Shown here in pieces: positions 8,475 to 17,900 of a stretch of DNA of 64,000 bases (position 1 is its first letter; each line of letters starts with the position of its first letter). Under the pieces are notes generated by a model. It was not told the DNA's origin, made no database searches, and was given only the letters and a program-made list of their open reading frames with translations. The DNA lies in assembly GCF_002090115.1 (NCBI RefSeq), contig NZ_BBRK01000004.1:930001-994000 (forward strand). The letters are read 5' to 3'. The DNA is from Demequina sp. NBRC 110054 (GTDB taxonomy: Bacteria > Actinomycetota > Actinomycetes > Actinomycetales > Demequinaceae). The position numbers and the translations under genes were made by a program.

Positions 8475-8747
8475 TCAAATCAGAGCCAGGAGGTGCGCAA
8501 CGACCGACGCGGTCGCTCCGCCGAACCCAGCGGACGTCATGTCCTGCGCAAAGTCACGAACCCTCGCGCGTCGATCCTCCTCCGACGCTGAGCTGCGTAC
8601 GAAAGCCTCTATCTGCTCGAACTCGTGTTGAAATGCGTCTGGAACGTCCTGGACTGAGATTCCCCGAGAGCCAATGAACACGTTGCCACCCGCGACGATG
8701 TTCCCGTTGCCGGCGACCGAAATCGCCCCGCGATCTACGGCTACCAC
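8475..8747 (-). CDS. Small protein with N-terminal amyloid-like GN motif and helical tail
   Basis: GTG 8747 overlaps the end of the upstream gene by seven bases, so translation is probably coupled. 90 residues: near the N terminus ISVAGNGNIVAGGNVFIGS, then a helical segment (about 30-90) of charged heptad-like sequence. The N-terminal motif mirrors the C-terminal motif of the upstream protein (IVNYGNDNVIGGGDV). In bacterial amyloid signalling (BASS/RHIM-like) pairs, adjacent proteins carry matching short Gly/Asn motifs, one at a C terminus and the other at an N terminus. That family assignment is inference; the residues are seen directly. A longer upstream start (8831) would read through the neighbour's coding region. 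Confidence 0.55.
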   Translation of the reverse strand: MVAVDRGAISVAGNGNIVAGGNVFIGSRGISVQDVPDAFQHEFEQIEAFVRSSASEEDRRARVRDFAQDMTSAGFGGATASVVAHLLALI

Positions 8748-9211
8748 TGTGTCACGTCCCCGCCCCCGATAACATTGTCGTTGCCGTAGTTGACGATGCC
8801 AGGACCCGATTGCGACTTCTGTGCCGTCCACTCGTCGAAGGACATGGGATCGCCCTGGAGTGCGCGTCTGAGGACCTTCTCGATGGTCATTTCATTGAAG
8901 TCGGAGTAGCCAATCAGCATGTCGGCGAAACCGCCACCCACCGCGCTGCCCTGTCCAGTTCGTGAGACGCCGAGAACGCAGCGGTTCTCCGACTTGGTTT
9001 GGAGGAACCCGCCAATGGCAGACGCGTATACGACTGGGAAGTAGTAATCCTTCCCGCGGTCAAAGCGCATCATCTGAAGGCCGGCGGTCTTGGGGAACTC
9101 CGCGCAATACTCCGCAATCTTTCTTCGAATCTCCCGGTTTGAACCCTGCTGTCCCTGCATTCGAAAACTGATGTCGGAGCAGCGATTGTAGATGGCGGTG
9201 GAGAATTCCAT
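8741..9211 (-). CDS. Hypothetical protein with C-terminal amyloid-like GN motif
   Basis: Starting from ATG 9211 (MEFSTAIYNRCSD), 156 residues. The first 130 form an unrecognised mixed domain (EIRRKIAEYCAEF, YYFPVVYASAIGGFL, RCVLGVSRTGQG, then helix EMTIEKVLRRALQ). The last 20 residues (IVNYGNDNVIGGGDV) match the N-terminal motif of the next gene, which starts inside this one. The arrangement suggests an effector or sensor that polymerises with its neighbour. Located between methyltransferase and candidate nuclease. Function not known. Confidence 0.6.
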   Translation of the reverse strand: MEFSTAIYNRCSDISFRMQGQQGSNREIRRKIAEYCAEFPKTAGLQMMRFDRGKDYYFPVVYASAIGGFLQTKSENRCVLGVSRTGQGSAVGGGFADMLIGYSDFNEMTIEKVLRRALQGDPMSFDEWTAQKSQSGPGIVNYGNDNVIGGGDVTQW

Positions 9212-9307
9212 TGGCAAACCTCCGGGTCGGAGACAGGCGTCATCGCGACTGTAGCAGCGCAGCGCTGCCCGCGGCAGGTCGGGCAACTAGTCGGCCGACT
9301 CGGGTCG

Positions 9308-9364
9308 CCGATTGCCCGGAGAGGAGAGTGCATTCCTTCGCAATGCGGAGGGGACGCGCGTGCT
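9308..9364. repeat. Degenerate copy of the segment at 8297-8352
   Basis: Starts GATTGCCCGGAG like 8298 onward and continues with a GCATTCC / GGCGTTCC block, then GACGCGCGTGCTCTTG / GACGCGCATTCTGCTG, in the same orientation. By eye more than half the bases match. It lies in the divergent promoter region between the gene starting at 9211 and the nuclease at 9380, with a GCATT-N7-AATGC inverted repeat inside. Confidence 0.4.
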
Positions 9365-9379
9365 CTTGAAAGTCAATTT

Positions 9380-10609
9380 GTGGCCACGTCTGATAAGAAG
9401 ATCGCCATGGGGCATCTGGACGTTGATCAGATCTTGCGCGACGGGTCCGTGGTCGAAGATGTAGATACAACTCTGACGCCTACTGAAAAGCGACGATTGC
9501 TGCTCGATGCTCTCCCTGGGGCGAGGGTCGAACGGTTCGCCGGAGCGCAGGTCGTACGATTTGGCGATCACGTGATTCTGAGTGCGCAGGTGACGCATCT
9601 GGGGTTTCCGTGGCCCGAATTCAAGAAGCGCATTCAGATTCCACGGCGATGGGTCGAGGTGCACGATGCGGTGATTGAGGACGGCCTTGTGCCGCGATTC
9701 GTCGGCATCTACAACTACCGCGACGTGATGGTCTTCTGCGACTTCGACCCGAGCACTTACGTACGGCGCAAGGCGAACAATTCAGCCGCGCACGTTGCGA
9801 CGAACGACCTGTACAAGGCTCAGACCGCAGGAGTCTTCTCCCGTACCGACAGCAACAGCAACCACCTGACGAGCGTCCGCTTCGATCTGTTCGCTGGCTA
9901 CCTCGGCGGAAGCGTCCGTGAGGAGCACCCGCACCTCGAAGTGTTCGCACGCTTCAACGCCGACTTCTTCTCAGGGAGGCAGTTGCAGGCACTCACGGCC
10001 GTCCGCGAAATGCACGCTTCCCAGTGGCGCGACACGATGCAGCCGGAGTGGGCAGGCTTCTATCTGGAGTACAGATTCGATGAGTTTGCTAGACGTAGTG
10101 GCGCGGACCGCCTCGTCGCCTTCCAGAAACTGAAGGGCAAGCGTGGCCTCGACTACGACTTGGTCTTCAAGGATCACGACGGCCTTGCCTACTACGGCGA
10201 TCTCAAGGCCTCCAACATCACGGCAAAGGAAGCGCCCGGAAACGATGCCGAGGACCTCAGGAACTGCATTCGAGACTTCGGCCGATTCTGGTATGTCATC
10301 TACGAACACGAGACATGGCACAGCCGGAACGAAGACGATCTGCCGGTCAAGGAGTGGAACGCTTGGAGACGCTCTGTCGGGCACATTCCGCAAGGTGGCT
10401 ACAACGAGCTTTCATACAGGGGCAAGTTCAAGTCCGCGGTTCGCTTCGTTGGGATGAAGATCCTTGAGGTCAACGAAGCGAACTTCCATGTGGTGCTTGG
10501 AGACTTCAACCAGGGGCATCAGCCCAGTGGTGCCGACCGGGCCCTGAAGGTCATGATTTCCAAGCGCAACATCGACAACTTCCTGGTCTACTCGGATGGC
10601 ATTGCCTAG
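9380..10609 (+). CDS. Candidate type II restriction endonuclease (PD-(D/E)XK-like)
   Basis: 409 residues from GTG 9380; ATG 9407 is an alternative start. A likely PD-(D/E)XK core lies in the middle: GFYLEYRFDEF (Glu230), GLDYDLVF (Asp258/260) and YYGDLKAS (Asp274, Lys276), which together fit the E...D...(D/E)xK metal-site order of type II nucleases. The N-terminal 200 residues are unassigned. The gene is transcribed away from the C5 methyltransferase four kilobases of sequence to its left, with the two GN-motif genes between. A nuclease role is inferred from the motif and the methyltransferase; no subfamily is recognised. Confidence 0.6.
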   Translation: MATSDKKIAMGHLDVDQILRDGSVVEDVDTTLTPTEKRRLLLDALPGARVERFAGAQVVRFGDHVILSAQVTHLGFPWPEFKKRIQIPRRWVEVHDAVIEDGLVPRFVGIYNYRDVMVFCDFDPSTYVRRKANNSAAHVATNDLYKAQTAGVFSRTDSNSNHLTSVRFDLFAGYLGGSVREEHPHLEVFARFNADFFSGRQLQALTAVREMHASQWRDTMQPEWAGFYLEYRFDEFARRSGADRLVAFQKLKGKRGLDYDLVFKDHDGLAYYGDLKASNITAKEAPGNDAEDLRNCIRDFGRFWYVIYEHETWHSRNEDDLPVKEWNAWRRSVGHIPQGGYNELSYRGKFKSAVRFVGMKILEVNEANFHVVLGDFNQGHQPSGADRALKVMISKRNIDNFLVYSDGIA

Positions 10610-10687
10610 GCCTCAGCCGCTAAACCGGACCGGCTCTCGTTCCGACCGGTCGACGGGGATGGGCTGAAGCCAGACCGTTGCAGCGCG

Positions 10688-11722
10688 CTACTCGGTCTCC
10701 GTCTTGATCAGCTGTGCCACCGCAATGAGTACTTTCTTGAGGCCCTGCGCCGTAACGGTCGACCCTGAACTCCAGTCTGCTGGCTCCCAGCTCATGCCAG
10801 CGCGTTCAACGATTCGCTTGGCGACGACAGGCATGGGCCCCTTGGTGGATACTTCCACGCGCTTCGCGGCCTCCTCGAACGCCTTGGCGGGGATGCTTGA
10901 GCCCACTCCAAGTTCGAGCTCGGGTGCGATGTCCAAGAGTTCGCAGAGCCCCTTGAGGAACGCTCGCTTCGTAGTCGGAGGCGGCTCGTTGAAGAAGCTC
11001 TGATACGCCAAGTCGAAGTCATCAACCGACGTTGGGTCGTGACCTGCGATCTCCGACTGTGCTCTGGCGGCACCGCCATCGGAGTCGGGACAAGGTGGCC
11101 GCCGTGCAAGACGCAACAGCGCAAGTAGCGAGTCATCTCCGACAATCGTGTACCTGCTTGTGCCTGACTCCGGCTCGTCGTCTGTGCCGAGACCCTGCAC
11201 GTCGATGCCTGCCGCAGACAGTTCCGCTAGCACGTCTCCCGCTGGCTCAGTATCAGTGGGCTTGCGGTTCGCCGGTGTGGGTGCTTCCGAGAAGTGGGAT
11301 TCAGCGTACTCAAGTGCAGCATCAACCATATTGGCCTCTGCCTGGCTGTTTTCTGGGCCGAGCAGCGCGGGCAACGCCTTTCGCGCCACTCCTTGCTTCC
11401 CAGGTTCCGTCGATAGGGCCAAGTCCATCGCCCACCGTGCGCGCTCCCACCACGCGGTGCGTCTCGCGGCGTGGTTCGCGTCTTTCGAAGCGCGCAGTGC
11501 TGAGTAGGCCGCGATCAGCGCGCCAACTATCGCAATCAGTGCAGCCATCGGTGGGCTCAGAAGGAAGTCCCGCAAGAATTCGGTGTCGACCACGAATGGC
11601 GGGAGAAATCCACGAACCAATGCGCCAACAATCGCGCTGGCTACTGCGATACCGGCAACTCTTCGTTGCTTCGCCCATGCCGTCCGAATTGTGGTGCGCC
11701 GCTCTTCGCTTCTGGACTCCAC
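10688..11722 (-). CDS. Hypothetical protein with two N-terminal membrane segments
   Basis: 344 residues. Two hydrophobic helices lie at about 22-45 (VAGIAVASAIVGALVRGFL) and 56-75 (MAALIAIVGALIAAYSAL), followed by a basic linker and a long soluble cytoplasmic region rich in helices. The C-terminal part (FLKGLCELLDIAPEL, PMPVVAKRIVERAGM) shows no known catalytic motif. It is last in the minus-strand series running from 18,979, 240 bp beyond the HNH gene, and converges with the nuclease gene. It could be the membrane component of the defence block or an unrelated island gene. Confidence 0.65.
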   Translation of the reverse strand: MESRSEERRTTIRTAWAKQRRVAGIAVASAIVGALVRGFLPPFVVDTEFLRDFLLSPPMAALIAIVGALIAAYSALRASKDANHAARRTAWWERARWAMDLALSTEPGKQGVARKALPALLGPENSQAEANMVDAALEYAESHFSEAPTPANRKPTDTEPAGDVLAELSAAGIDVQGLGTDDEPESGTSRYTIVGDDSLLALLRLARRPPCPDSDGGAARAQSEIAGHDPTSVDDFDLAYQSFFNEPPPTTKRAFLKGLCELLDIAPELELGVGSSIPAKAFEEAAKRVEVSTKGPMPVVAKRIVERAGMSWEPADWSSGSTVTAQGLKKVLIAVAQLIKTETE

Positions 11723-11963
11723 AGATCGCTCCTGTGCTTTGGCTTGCCGGAAGAGTTGGACTCGATTGACACGACGATCCTGAGCCCCTGGTGGCCAATC
11801 TACAGATAGGGGGACTGCCGTACCGCCAGGTCACAGGGGCCAGTCACGCGGCGCGGGCCACGACGGTTGAGATCCCTTGCTGGCGATGATCACACCTGGC
11901 GGTTCCGACCGGGAAGCAGCCGCTGCTGGGTTCAGGCGGAATCGGGTCAGATCCGTGGGGGAC

Positions 11964-12431
11964 CTATGCAAGGCGGCGGCGCACCTGCTCCACCTGGTCG
12001 GCGAGCCAAGGGAAGTCGTAGGTTTCCCACGGGATTAGGTGCACGTCGTGGCCCTTTGCACGGTTGTGTTCGCGGCACAGGGTGAGGCCGTTGTCGGGTC
12101 GAGTTGGTCCCCCCAACGCAAAGGGGAACATGTGGTCCACTTCAAGCGGCGACCCTGAGCAGGAGTAGCCCCAGACCAACTGCGACTGACAAGCGTGCCC
12201 CGGACCGCTCCGGAAGAGTCGAGGTCCCCTAAGGTCGGGGAGGCCATCGGAGGCATCCTCTAGCCATCCCGGGTGCACAAGTACTAGACCACTCACGATC
12301 CTGTCGGTCGACGTTTGGTATCGCTCGTAGGCGTCGATCCATGTTCCGGTGAGCGCAGCCTGCAGGACCTGGAAATAGGTCTCAGCCCTGGCTATCCGTG
12401 AAGCGAAGTCGATCGGGCCGGTCATGTCCAA
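11964..12431 (-). CDS. HNH endonuclease
   Basis: 155 residues. The HNH motif is complete: EVDHMFPF with His100, the LGG-TRPDNGLTLC loop with Asn114, and REHNRAKG with His122. Cysteines at 81, 91 and 119 may form a structural zinc site. The N-terminal 70 residues are helical and unassigned. Its start lies ten bases inside the end of the DGQHR gene, so the two are translationally coupled and probably act together. HNH nucleases coupled to DNA-modification readers cut modified or unmodified DNA; which applies here is unknown. Confidence 0.85.
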   Translation of the reverse strand: MDMTGPIDFASRIARAETYFQVLQAALTGTWIDAYERYQTSTDRIVSGLVLVHPGWLEDASDGLPDLRGPRLFRSGPGHACQSQLVWGYSCSGSPLEVDHMFPFALGGPTRPDNGLTLCREHNRAKGHDVHLIPWETYDFPWLADQVEQVRRRLA

Positions 12432-13957
12432 GTGATTTCAAGGGTAAGTGGCGAGCCCTTGACGCCCCCATATAGCGAGGCCTGAATCTTGAGTTCGATG
12501 CGACCCGGCCCATCAGGGAGAGTGATGCCGCGCTTCAGGGCTTTCGGAGAGTACTGATCGGAGAACATGTCGCGGCTGTCTCGGGTGTCCACCTGGCCGA
12601 CGTTCACCGTCTGAGCCGAGAGCTTCAGGTGACGCCGGCTGCCGAGGTCGATCTTCTTTACGCCGCCGGTTACGTCAAGGGAGTGCTCCTGTCGCCCCGG
12701 CTTGGCGGGACGGCCCTTTGGCGTCAGGTTCGACGCGGTGAACGAAATCGAAGCTTTGTCTCCTCGAAGGAAGGTGGGGATGTCGGCTACCCCTTCCGGC
12801 AGTGCGCCCGCAGCGAACACCTGCTTGAAGGTTCCCTGGGCAACATTCTTCGAGAGGGTCCCAGTGTTGCCGCCCGTAGTTACAACCCAACCGGTGAAGT
12901 CCCAGTTGGCCGTGGTGAATCCAAGCTTGGAAAGGAGATCGTCCCACCCGGTGGGAGGAGTTCCCTTCTCTCGTAGGTAGGTCAGCACACCGGTGACGTA
13001 GCCCTCCTCCATGTACTTCTGGCGCGCTTTGGAACCGCCGAAGAATGCACTCTTGTCGTTGGAACTTGTATCGGCTCGGCCGAGAGCGAGGAGCGAGAGT
13101 GCGAGTTGCTCGGCGAGTTCCGTCGGAGTCAGCAATGTAGTGCCCGCCGCTGGACGACCGTAATAGTGGGCTCGAACGAGGTCCTTGAGTTCGATGCAGT
13201 TGAACTGAAAACCACTATGGATTGCCGGTTTGCCCCCGAGCTCCGGGTTGAACTCGATCGTGTCGAAGAATGGATTCACGACGGGAGGATCCCCGAACTG
13301 CTGCGTTCGGCAGAGGTCGGCTACCGCCTTCATCGCCTTCCAGTCGGCCGTCGTGTCCGTCTCGTAGGGGCCGAGTTTGAAGGCAAACTGAAGCCACTCG
13401 CTGTGTACATGCTGGAGGGGAGTGGCGAGCGTAGTTACCTCTGCGAAGATCTTCGCGAACTGTTTCGGGGCGTACGCGTTGAGCGCGTCGCCGTGCAGGA
13501 GAACGAGTGGCACAGGGTTGCTGCTGCGAGACGATTTCGACAAGCCCAGAACTCGGTGCTGGCCGTCAAGGATCCACAGAGGCTTTGGACCACTTCCCGA
13601 AGGAACCGCAACCGCGATCTCGAAGACCTCGGTGTTCTGTCCGTTGAGATTCTGCTGAGTCACAACCACCGACTCTTGCTCGCTCACCGCGAGCAGGACC
13701 GGGTTAGGCATGAGCTCCGAAGTCTGGGAAAATTTGTCCTTGATCTTCTCGATCTTGTCTTTGATCGGGGGACGCTGCCAGTCCTTCACGGGGTCGCCGA
13801 GGATATTGTCTGCGATCCGGTAGTTTTCGGACTGCACGGTGAAACTGGGGACGGCCGCGATAGGCTCCAACTCAGCCGCAGATAGGAATCCCAGGTAGAT
13901 CGGGTACTTCTTGGCCCCATCGGCAATCTCGGTGCGCAGGGCTTTGATTGTGGGCAT
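12422..13957 (-). CDS. DGQHR-domain protein (DndB/DpdB-like)
   Basis: The start is at ATG 13957 (MPTIKALRTEIADG) with GGAGGA seven bases upstream; the extra 22 codons to 14023 are unlikely. 511 residues. The diagnostic motif ILDGQHRVLGL is at 129-139, preceded by DWQRPPIKDKIEKIKDKF, which is the typical layout of DndB-family proteins. In Dnd and Dpd systems such proteins regulate or take part in DNA modification. No dndCDE, sspBCD or dpdA gene is visible here, so the DGQHR protein is used outside the known modification sets, paired with an overlapping HNH nuclease. Confidence 0.85.
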   Translation of the reverse strand: MPTIKALRTEIADGAKKYPIYLGFLSAAELEPIAAVPSFTVQSENYRIADNILGDPVKDWQRPPIKDKIEKIKDKFSQTSELMPNPVLLAVSEQESVVVTQQNLNGQNTEVFEIAVAVPSGSGPKPLWILDGQHRVLGLSKSSRSSNPVPLVLLHGDALNAYAPKQFAKIFAEVTTLATPLQHVHSEWLQFAFKLGPYETDTTADWKAMKAVADLCRTQQFGDPPVVNPFFDTIEFNPELGGKPAIHSGFQFNCIELKDLVRAHYYGRPAAGTTLLTPTELAEQLALSLLALGRADTSSNDKSAFFGGSKARQKYMEEGYVTGVLTYLREKGTPPTGWDDLLSKLGFTTANWDFTGWVVTTGGNTGTLSKNVAQGTFKQVFAAGALPEGVADIPTFLRGDKASISFTASNLTPKGRPAKPGRQEHSLDVTGGVKKIDLGSRRHLKLSAQTVNVGQVDTRDSRDMFSDQYSPKALKRGITLPDGPGRIELKIQASLYGGVKGSPLTLEITWT

Positions 13958-14125
13958 GGGGCTCCTCCGAGCGTGCGGGCTTTGGACTGAATCTAGTCGC
14001 ACCGTCGCGTGAACGGTCGGCAATCTGGACGGGGCTCGGTGTGTCTAGGCGCGCCGGACCTATATGCGCGATTTGCATTGCAACTCGAACGGGTCCAATT
14101 TAGGGCGAGGCGTGGATGGTTGCCT

Positions 14126-14911
14126 TCACCTTCGAGCTGTCTCCCATGCTTCCGCGACGCGTTCAAGGAACTCGCCGTTGCGAAGGCTCTGGTTGAGGGT
14201 GGCCACTGAGTGCGCGAGCAGGATCGCTGCCGGAGCGTCGCGTTTGCCCAGAACGTTCAGGTAGTCGAGCAGATCGAAGTACGGGACTGGCAGGGGCCGC
14301 CTATTGGCGGTCATCTCCTGGACGCAGTACTCCTGGGCGAGGGCCCTGGGGTCCGAAACGTTCCGTGTGATCCGCAGCCGTGTGCGGACCTGGTTGATCA
14401 TGCGTCTCTTGTTCGCCGGTGTGAACCCAAGCCTCAGGTCGTCGGCTACGGACTCGAAGACTGCCTCAACATTGAGGGCTACTTCTGCCTGCCATGAAGC
14501 GCGTCTGCGTGGGTCCCGGGATACCGCGAGTGCCTCACGGACCAATGCACTCAGGGCGTCTTCCATTCTCTGCGCGAGGGCGGCTGCAAGCGCCTGCCAG
14601 TCGGGTGCATCGCCCACGTGCGCGCTGTAGTAGTGATTCGCTTCTTGGTTGTCGCTATGTTGTGCGGCCGTTCGCAGGCGATACAGGTGCTTTTCGACAC
14701 TGCGAGCCGGGTGGTCACGAGCGGAGGCCGTGAGGAACGCTACGTCGTCTCCGATTTCTTCACGGTAGAACTTGGAGTAGTCGCTTACCAGGCTGTCGAA
14801 TTGTTCGCGGCTCTCGCAACGCGGGGTCAGATCTACGCCGGTGCCGAGAGAAAGGCCCGACCCGGTAGCAAGCCTCTTCGCTTGGGACAGATCCTCCAGG
14901 GGTGATGTCAT
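14126..14911 (-). CDS. Helical protein with HEPN-like RxxxxH motif
   Basis: 261 residues, almost wholly helical. Residues 76-95 read LYRLRTAAQHSDNQ; Arg80 and His85 fit the R-x4-6-H catalytic motif of HEPN ribonucleases, and the surrounding Q-H-x-x-N pattern is common in them. It starts with an ATGA overlap with the STAND gene stop (14908-14911), so it is co-translated with it. In toxin and defence systems HEPN proteins are RNA-cutting effectors. The HEPN call is an inference from one motif; the rest of the protein is unassigned. Confidence 0.65.
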   Translation of the reverse strand: MTSPLEDLSQAKRLATGSGLSLGTGVDLTPRCESREQFDSLVSDYSKFYREEIGDDVAFLTASARDHPARSVEKHLYRLRTAAQHSDNQEANHYYSAHVGDAPDWQALAAALAQRMEDALSALVREALAVSRDPRRRASWQAEVALNVEAVFESVADDLRLGFTPANKRRMINQVRTRLRITRNVSDPRALAQEYCVQEMTANRRPLPVPYFDLLDYLNVLGKRDAPAAILLAHSVATLNQSLRNGEFLERVAEAWETARR

Positions 14912-17900
14912 GTCCGGGCCTGCCTGCGCAATGCGCTCCGTGGCTCGGCGACAGCACCTCGTGAGAGCTTGAAGCCAATGTGGAACGCGGGCAGTTGCTG
15001 GCCACGTGCGAACTCGCCCGTCGTCGAGAAGAGGCGAGGTTCAAACTTCACCCTCGTAGAGAGTTCGTTGACCCAGACCAGCCCGGACCTGCCATCTGAG
15101 GATTCGACTCGGCCCGTGAAGGTCTCGGGCTCCATGGAATCTGAAGCGAGCACATATGCCGTGTAGATGCGTCTTGAGAGTTGTCGAGTCAGGTCACCGA
15201 CCTCTCGGAAGTGCCGAGACGCTTCAGGGAAATTTCCCGCGGAAAACTCTGCAATCGCCTGCGCGAAGCGGAGCCGGTAGATGTCCGGGAGTCCCGCGTC
15301 TTCGATTTCAGACGCTAGGAGACGCACAAGATCAATCTCGCTTTCATTCAGGTGAATGAGGGCGCGATCACGGGGAAGCAGCCGTTCGTCAGCAATGGAC
15401 TTCCATGTCAGGTCGAGCATGAGTTGGGCGCAGCGCCAATCAGTTCGCACGGCCTGATGAGAGTTCCGAAGCAGTTCCAGAGCCTTGCGCTCACCTTCAG
15501 GGCCCTCCTTCGCGTCAAACTGCGCAAGGAAGAATGTGGCTGCCGGGTCGAGATTCCCTTTGAGGCTGTCTAGGTAGGCGAAGACTTCGTCGTCTCGTCC
15601 AAGTAGTTTCTGAAGTTCAACACCCCGCTTGTCGAGTCCGGCTAGCTGGCGGTCATTGAGCGATGCGCGGTCGATCGACTCAAGGGTGGCTACGGCGTTC
15701 GCGAGAACATCAAGACGCTCGCTGGGCGAGAGCGTGCCAGCCTCAACTGCCAACTCAGTTGACCATGCGAGCACGTCAATGGGGTAGACGTTCCCGGGGT
15801 CGATGGACCTGGCGTCAAGTACGGCATGCAACACGTCGTCCAGTCGGTGGCCCAGGCCGTTGAGTTTCTCATGGTTCGGACTCTTCGTGTGTTCGTAGAT
15901 GATTGCTCCGAGCGTCGACGCGAGCTCGACGGCGAGCGATAGACGCATCAGGCCGCGGGTTGCTGGATCGGCAAGCACATCGTCGAGGACTTCCCTGTTG
16001 TACTCCAGGTCCGTCACCCGCTCTTCGCTCGTGCCGCGCTGGGCGTTTTGCCGCCAATGGACGTCGCCGCGCGTGAATGCAGACTCCTGCAACACGAGGC
16101 GAGGGATAGACCGACCACTTTCCTCGCGTCGTGCGCGTAATGCACCGGCGACTGTCCCGAAGTGCGGCCGGTACTGTGACCGCTCGGAAGTCGGGCCAAT
16201 TCTCTCCAAGAGCGACACAAGGAACTGAACCTCGTCTGCCCCGCCGGAGAATCCGTCGGTGACCCGGACGTTTCGGATCGCCTGTCCAACTACCTCGATT
16301 TCGACTTCAAGAGGAACCTCCTCCCTTGCGAGGAGATCGGCCTCAAGGTGTGAACGCACGCCCAGGAAGAAGTCGCCGTTATCGTCGTCGATTTCTCGGA
16401 TGATGTCGGAAGCGCTGAGCGCGTCTCGGACGCTCTGTGAACCTTCGTGGCCGAGAATTCGCAGCGCGAGATCCAAGGGAACGGGGACGCCGTGCTTGCC
16501 GGCGACAAGAACCAGGGTGGTGACCTTCTGGATTGGTGCCCGATCCGAAAACGCCTGCTCTCTGATGGCGATGGTGTCCACTTTTTCGGGCAGCAGATCG
16601 CGCCATCCGAGGCCGGCGGCGAGGAAGGCCTCCTGCATTGAAGTCAACCGTTGAGAGTCAGAGTCTTCGTCCCGGCGCTCGCGGGCGAGTTTGGCCATGC
16701 TCTTCTCGGCAGCACGCATCTCGCGAGCCAGCCCACCGCGTAGTTGCCGTTCGGTCTCAGGGAGTGTGCGATACAGCAGAGCGAGAAAACTTGTGTCGAG
16801 GAGACCCTGTGGTCTGCTTGCCGGTATTCCAAAGGAGTCGAGAAGCGTGACTAGTGCATCGGTTTCGACGGGGGATAGATCGATCGGTGCTTCGATGATT
16901 GTTGAGGTAGCGCTCTCGCTCCTGTAGGCGGAGCCAATGACGAGGAACTTTCGTCCTCGCGCGTGTAGTTGCCGCGAGAGAGCTTCGTACTCTCCTGGAT
17001 CGACCATGCCGTCCCAGATAAGAATCGTTGCTCGGGCTCCTTGGTCCTCAGCCCAGGCTGCGAACATGTCGAGGTCTTCGACAGACGGCCGAACTGTGCG
17101 GCGTGATTGATGGAGTACCGCGTAATCTCCGCTGCGTGCCAACTCGACAGCTATTGCGGCCAGCGCGATGCTCTTCCCTGAAGCGGTTTGACCGGCCAGG
17201 ACTATTGGCGAAGGGAGTTCACGATGCGCGAGCGCGCTCGTGGCTGCTTCCAGGAGTAGCGCCTCGAAGTCTCGATGCAGGTACATGTTTGCTGCAAGGC
17301 CCCGCCACCGCGGCACGCCCTCTGTAGCACCAACGAAACTTCGAAACTCCTGGTATCTCGCGGCATCCGAACTGAACACTGGCGGAACTTGGAGGTCAAG
17401 GTCAATCGGCCTCGCGGACCGTCGTACTTCGTTCCAGGTGTGCACGTCGACCGTGACGAAGCCGTCGCCGAGGGCAATCCTGTGTGGATTTGCGGCAGCG
17501 GTAGTGGCAACGTCCTTGGTGGCGGCTCCGGACTCTTCGAGCCACACCATGTACTGCTCTAGGGATTCTTCGTGAGCTACCAGTTGACCGGACTCGACGA
17601 ACGCCTTGACGAGGGCGTCGTTCAGCCACGCTGAGGCAGAGAAGAGGTGCGCTTGACGCGTGCCCAGGAGCCCCCAAGTGGGTGCCAGGTCTCCGACGTC
17701 AAGGGCGTCGTCCGCAGACCATTCCTCGATCAGAACCGTTCCGCGTGGAGTCACGGTTTCGCCAGCCAACCGGGCAATTTCCTGATTGCTCCGCATTCTC
17801 GCAGTGGTTGCCTGTACGGCGGTCTTCGCGGGCTGCTCATCCTCTGGGAGGTGCGGAGCGCCGAGCAGATAGCGAACTTCAAGGGCCGTCTGGCTTCGAG

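Noticed and set aside
8182-8478. 98-codon minus-strand frame upstream of the methyltransferase
   Set aside because: No ribosome site, composition not protein-like, and its central part reflects the degenerate DNA repeat.
8797-8808. Further copy of the GTCCTGGCATC REP-like arm
   Set aside because: It is a short match inside a coding region of the island with no inverted partner, so it is probably chance.
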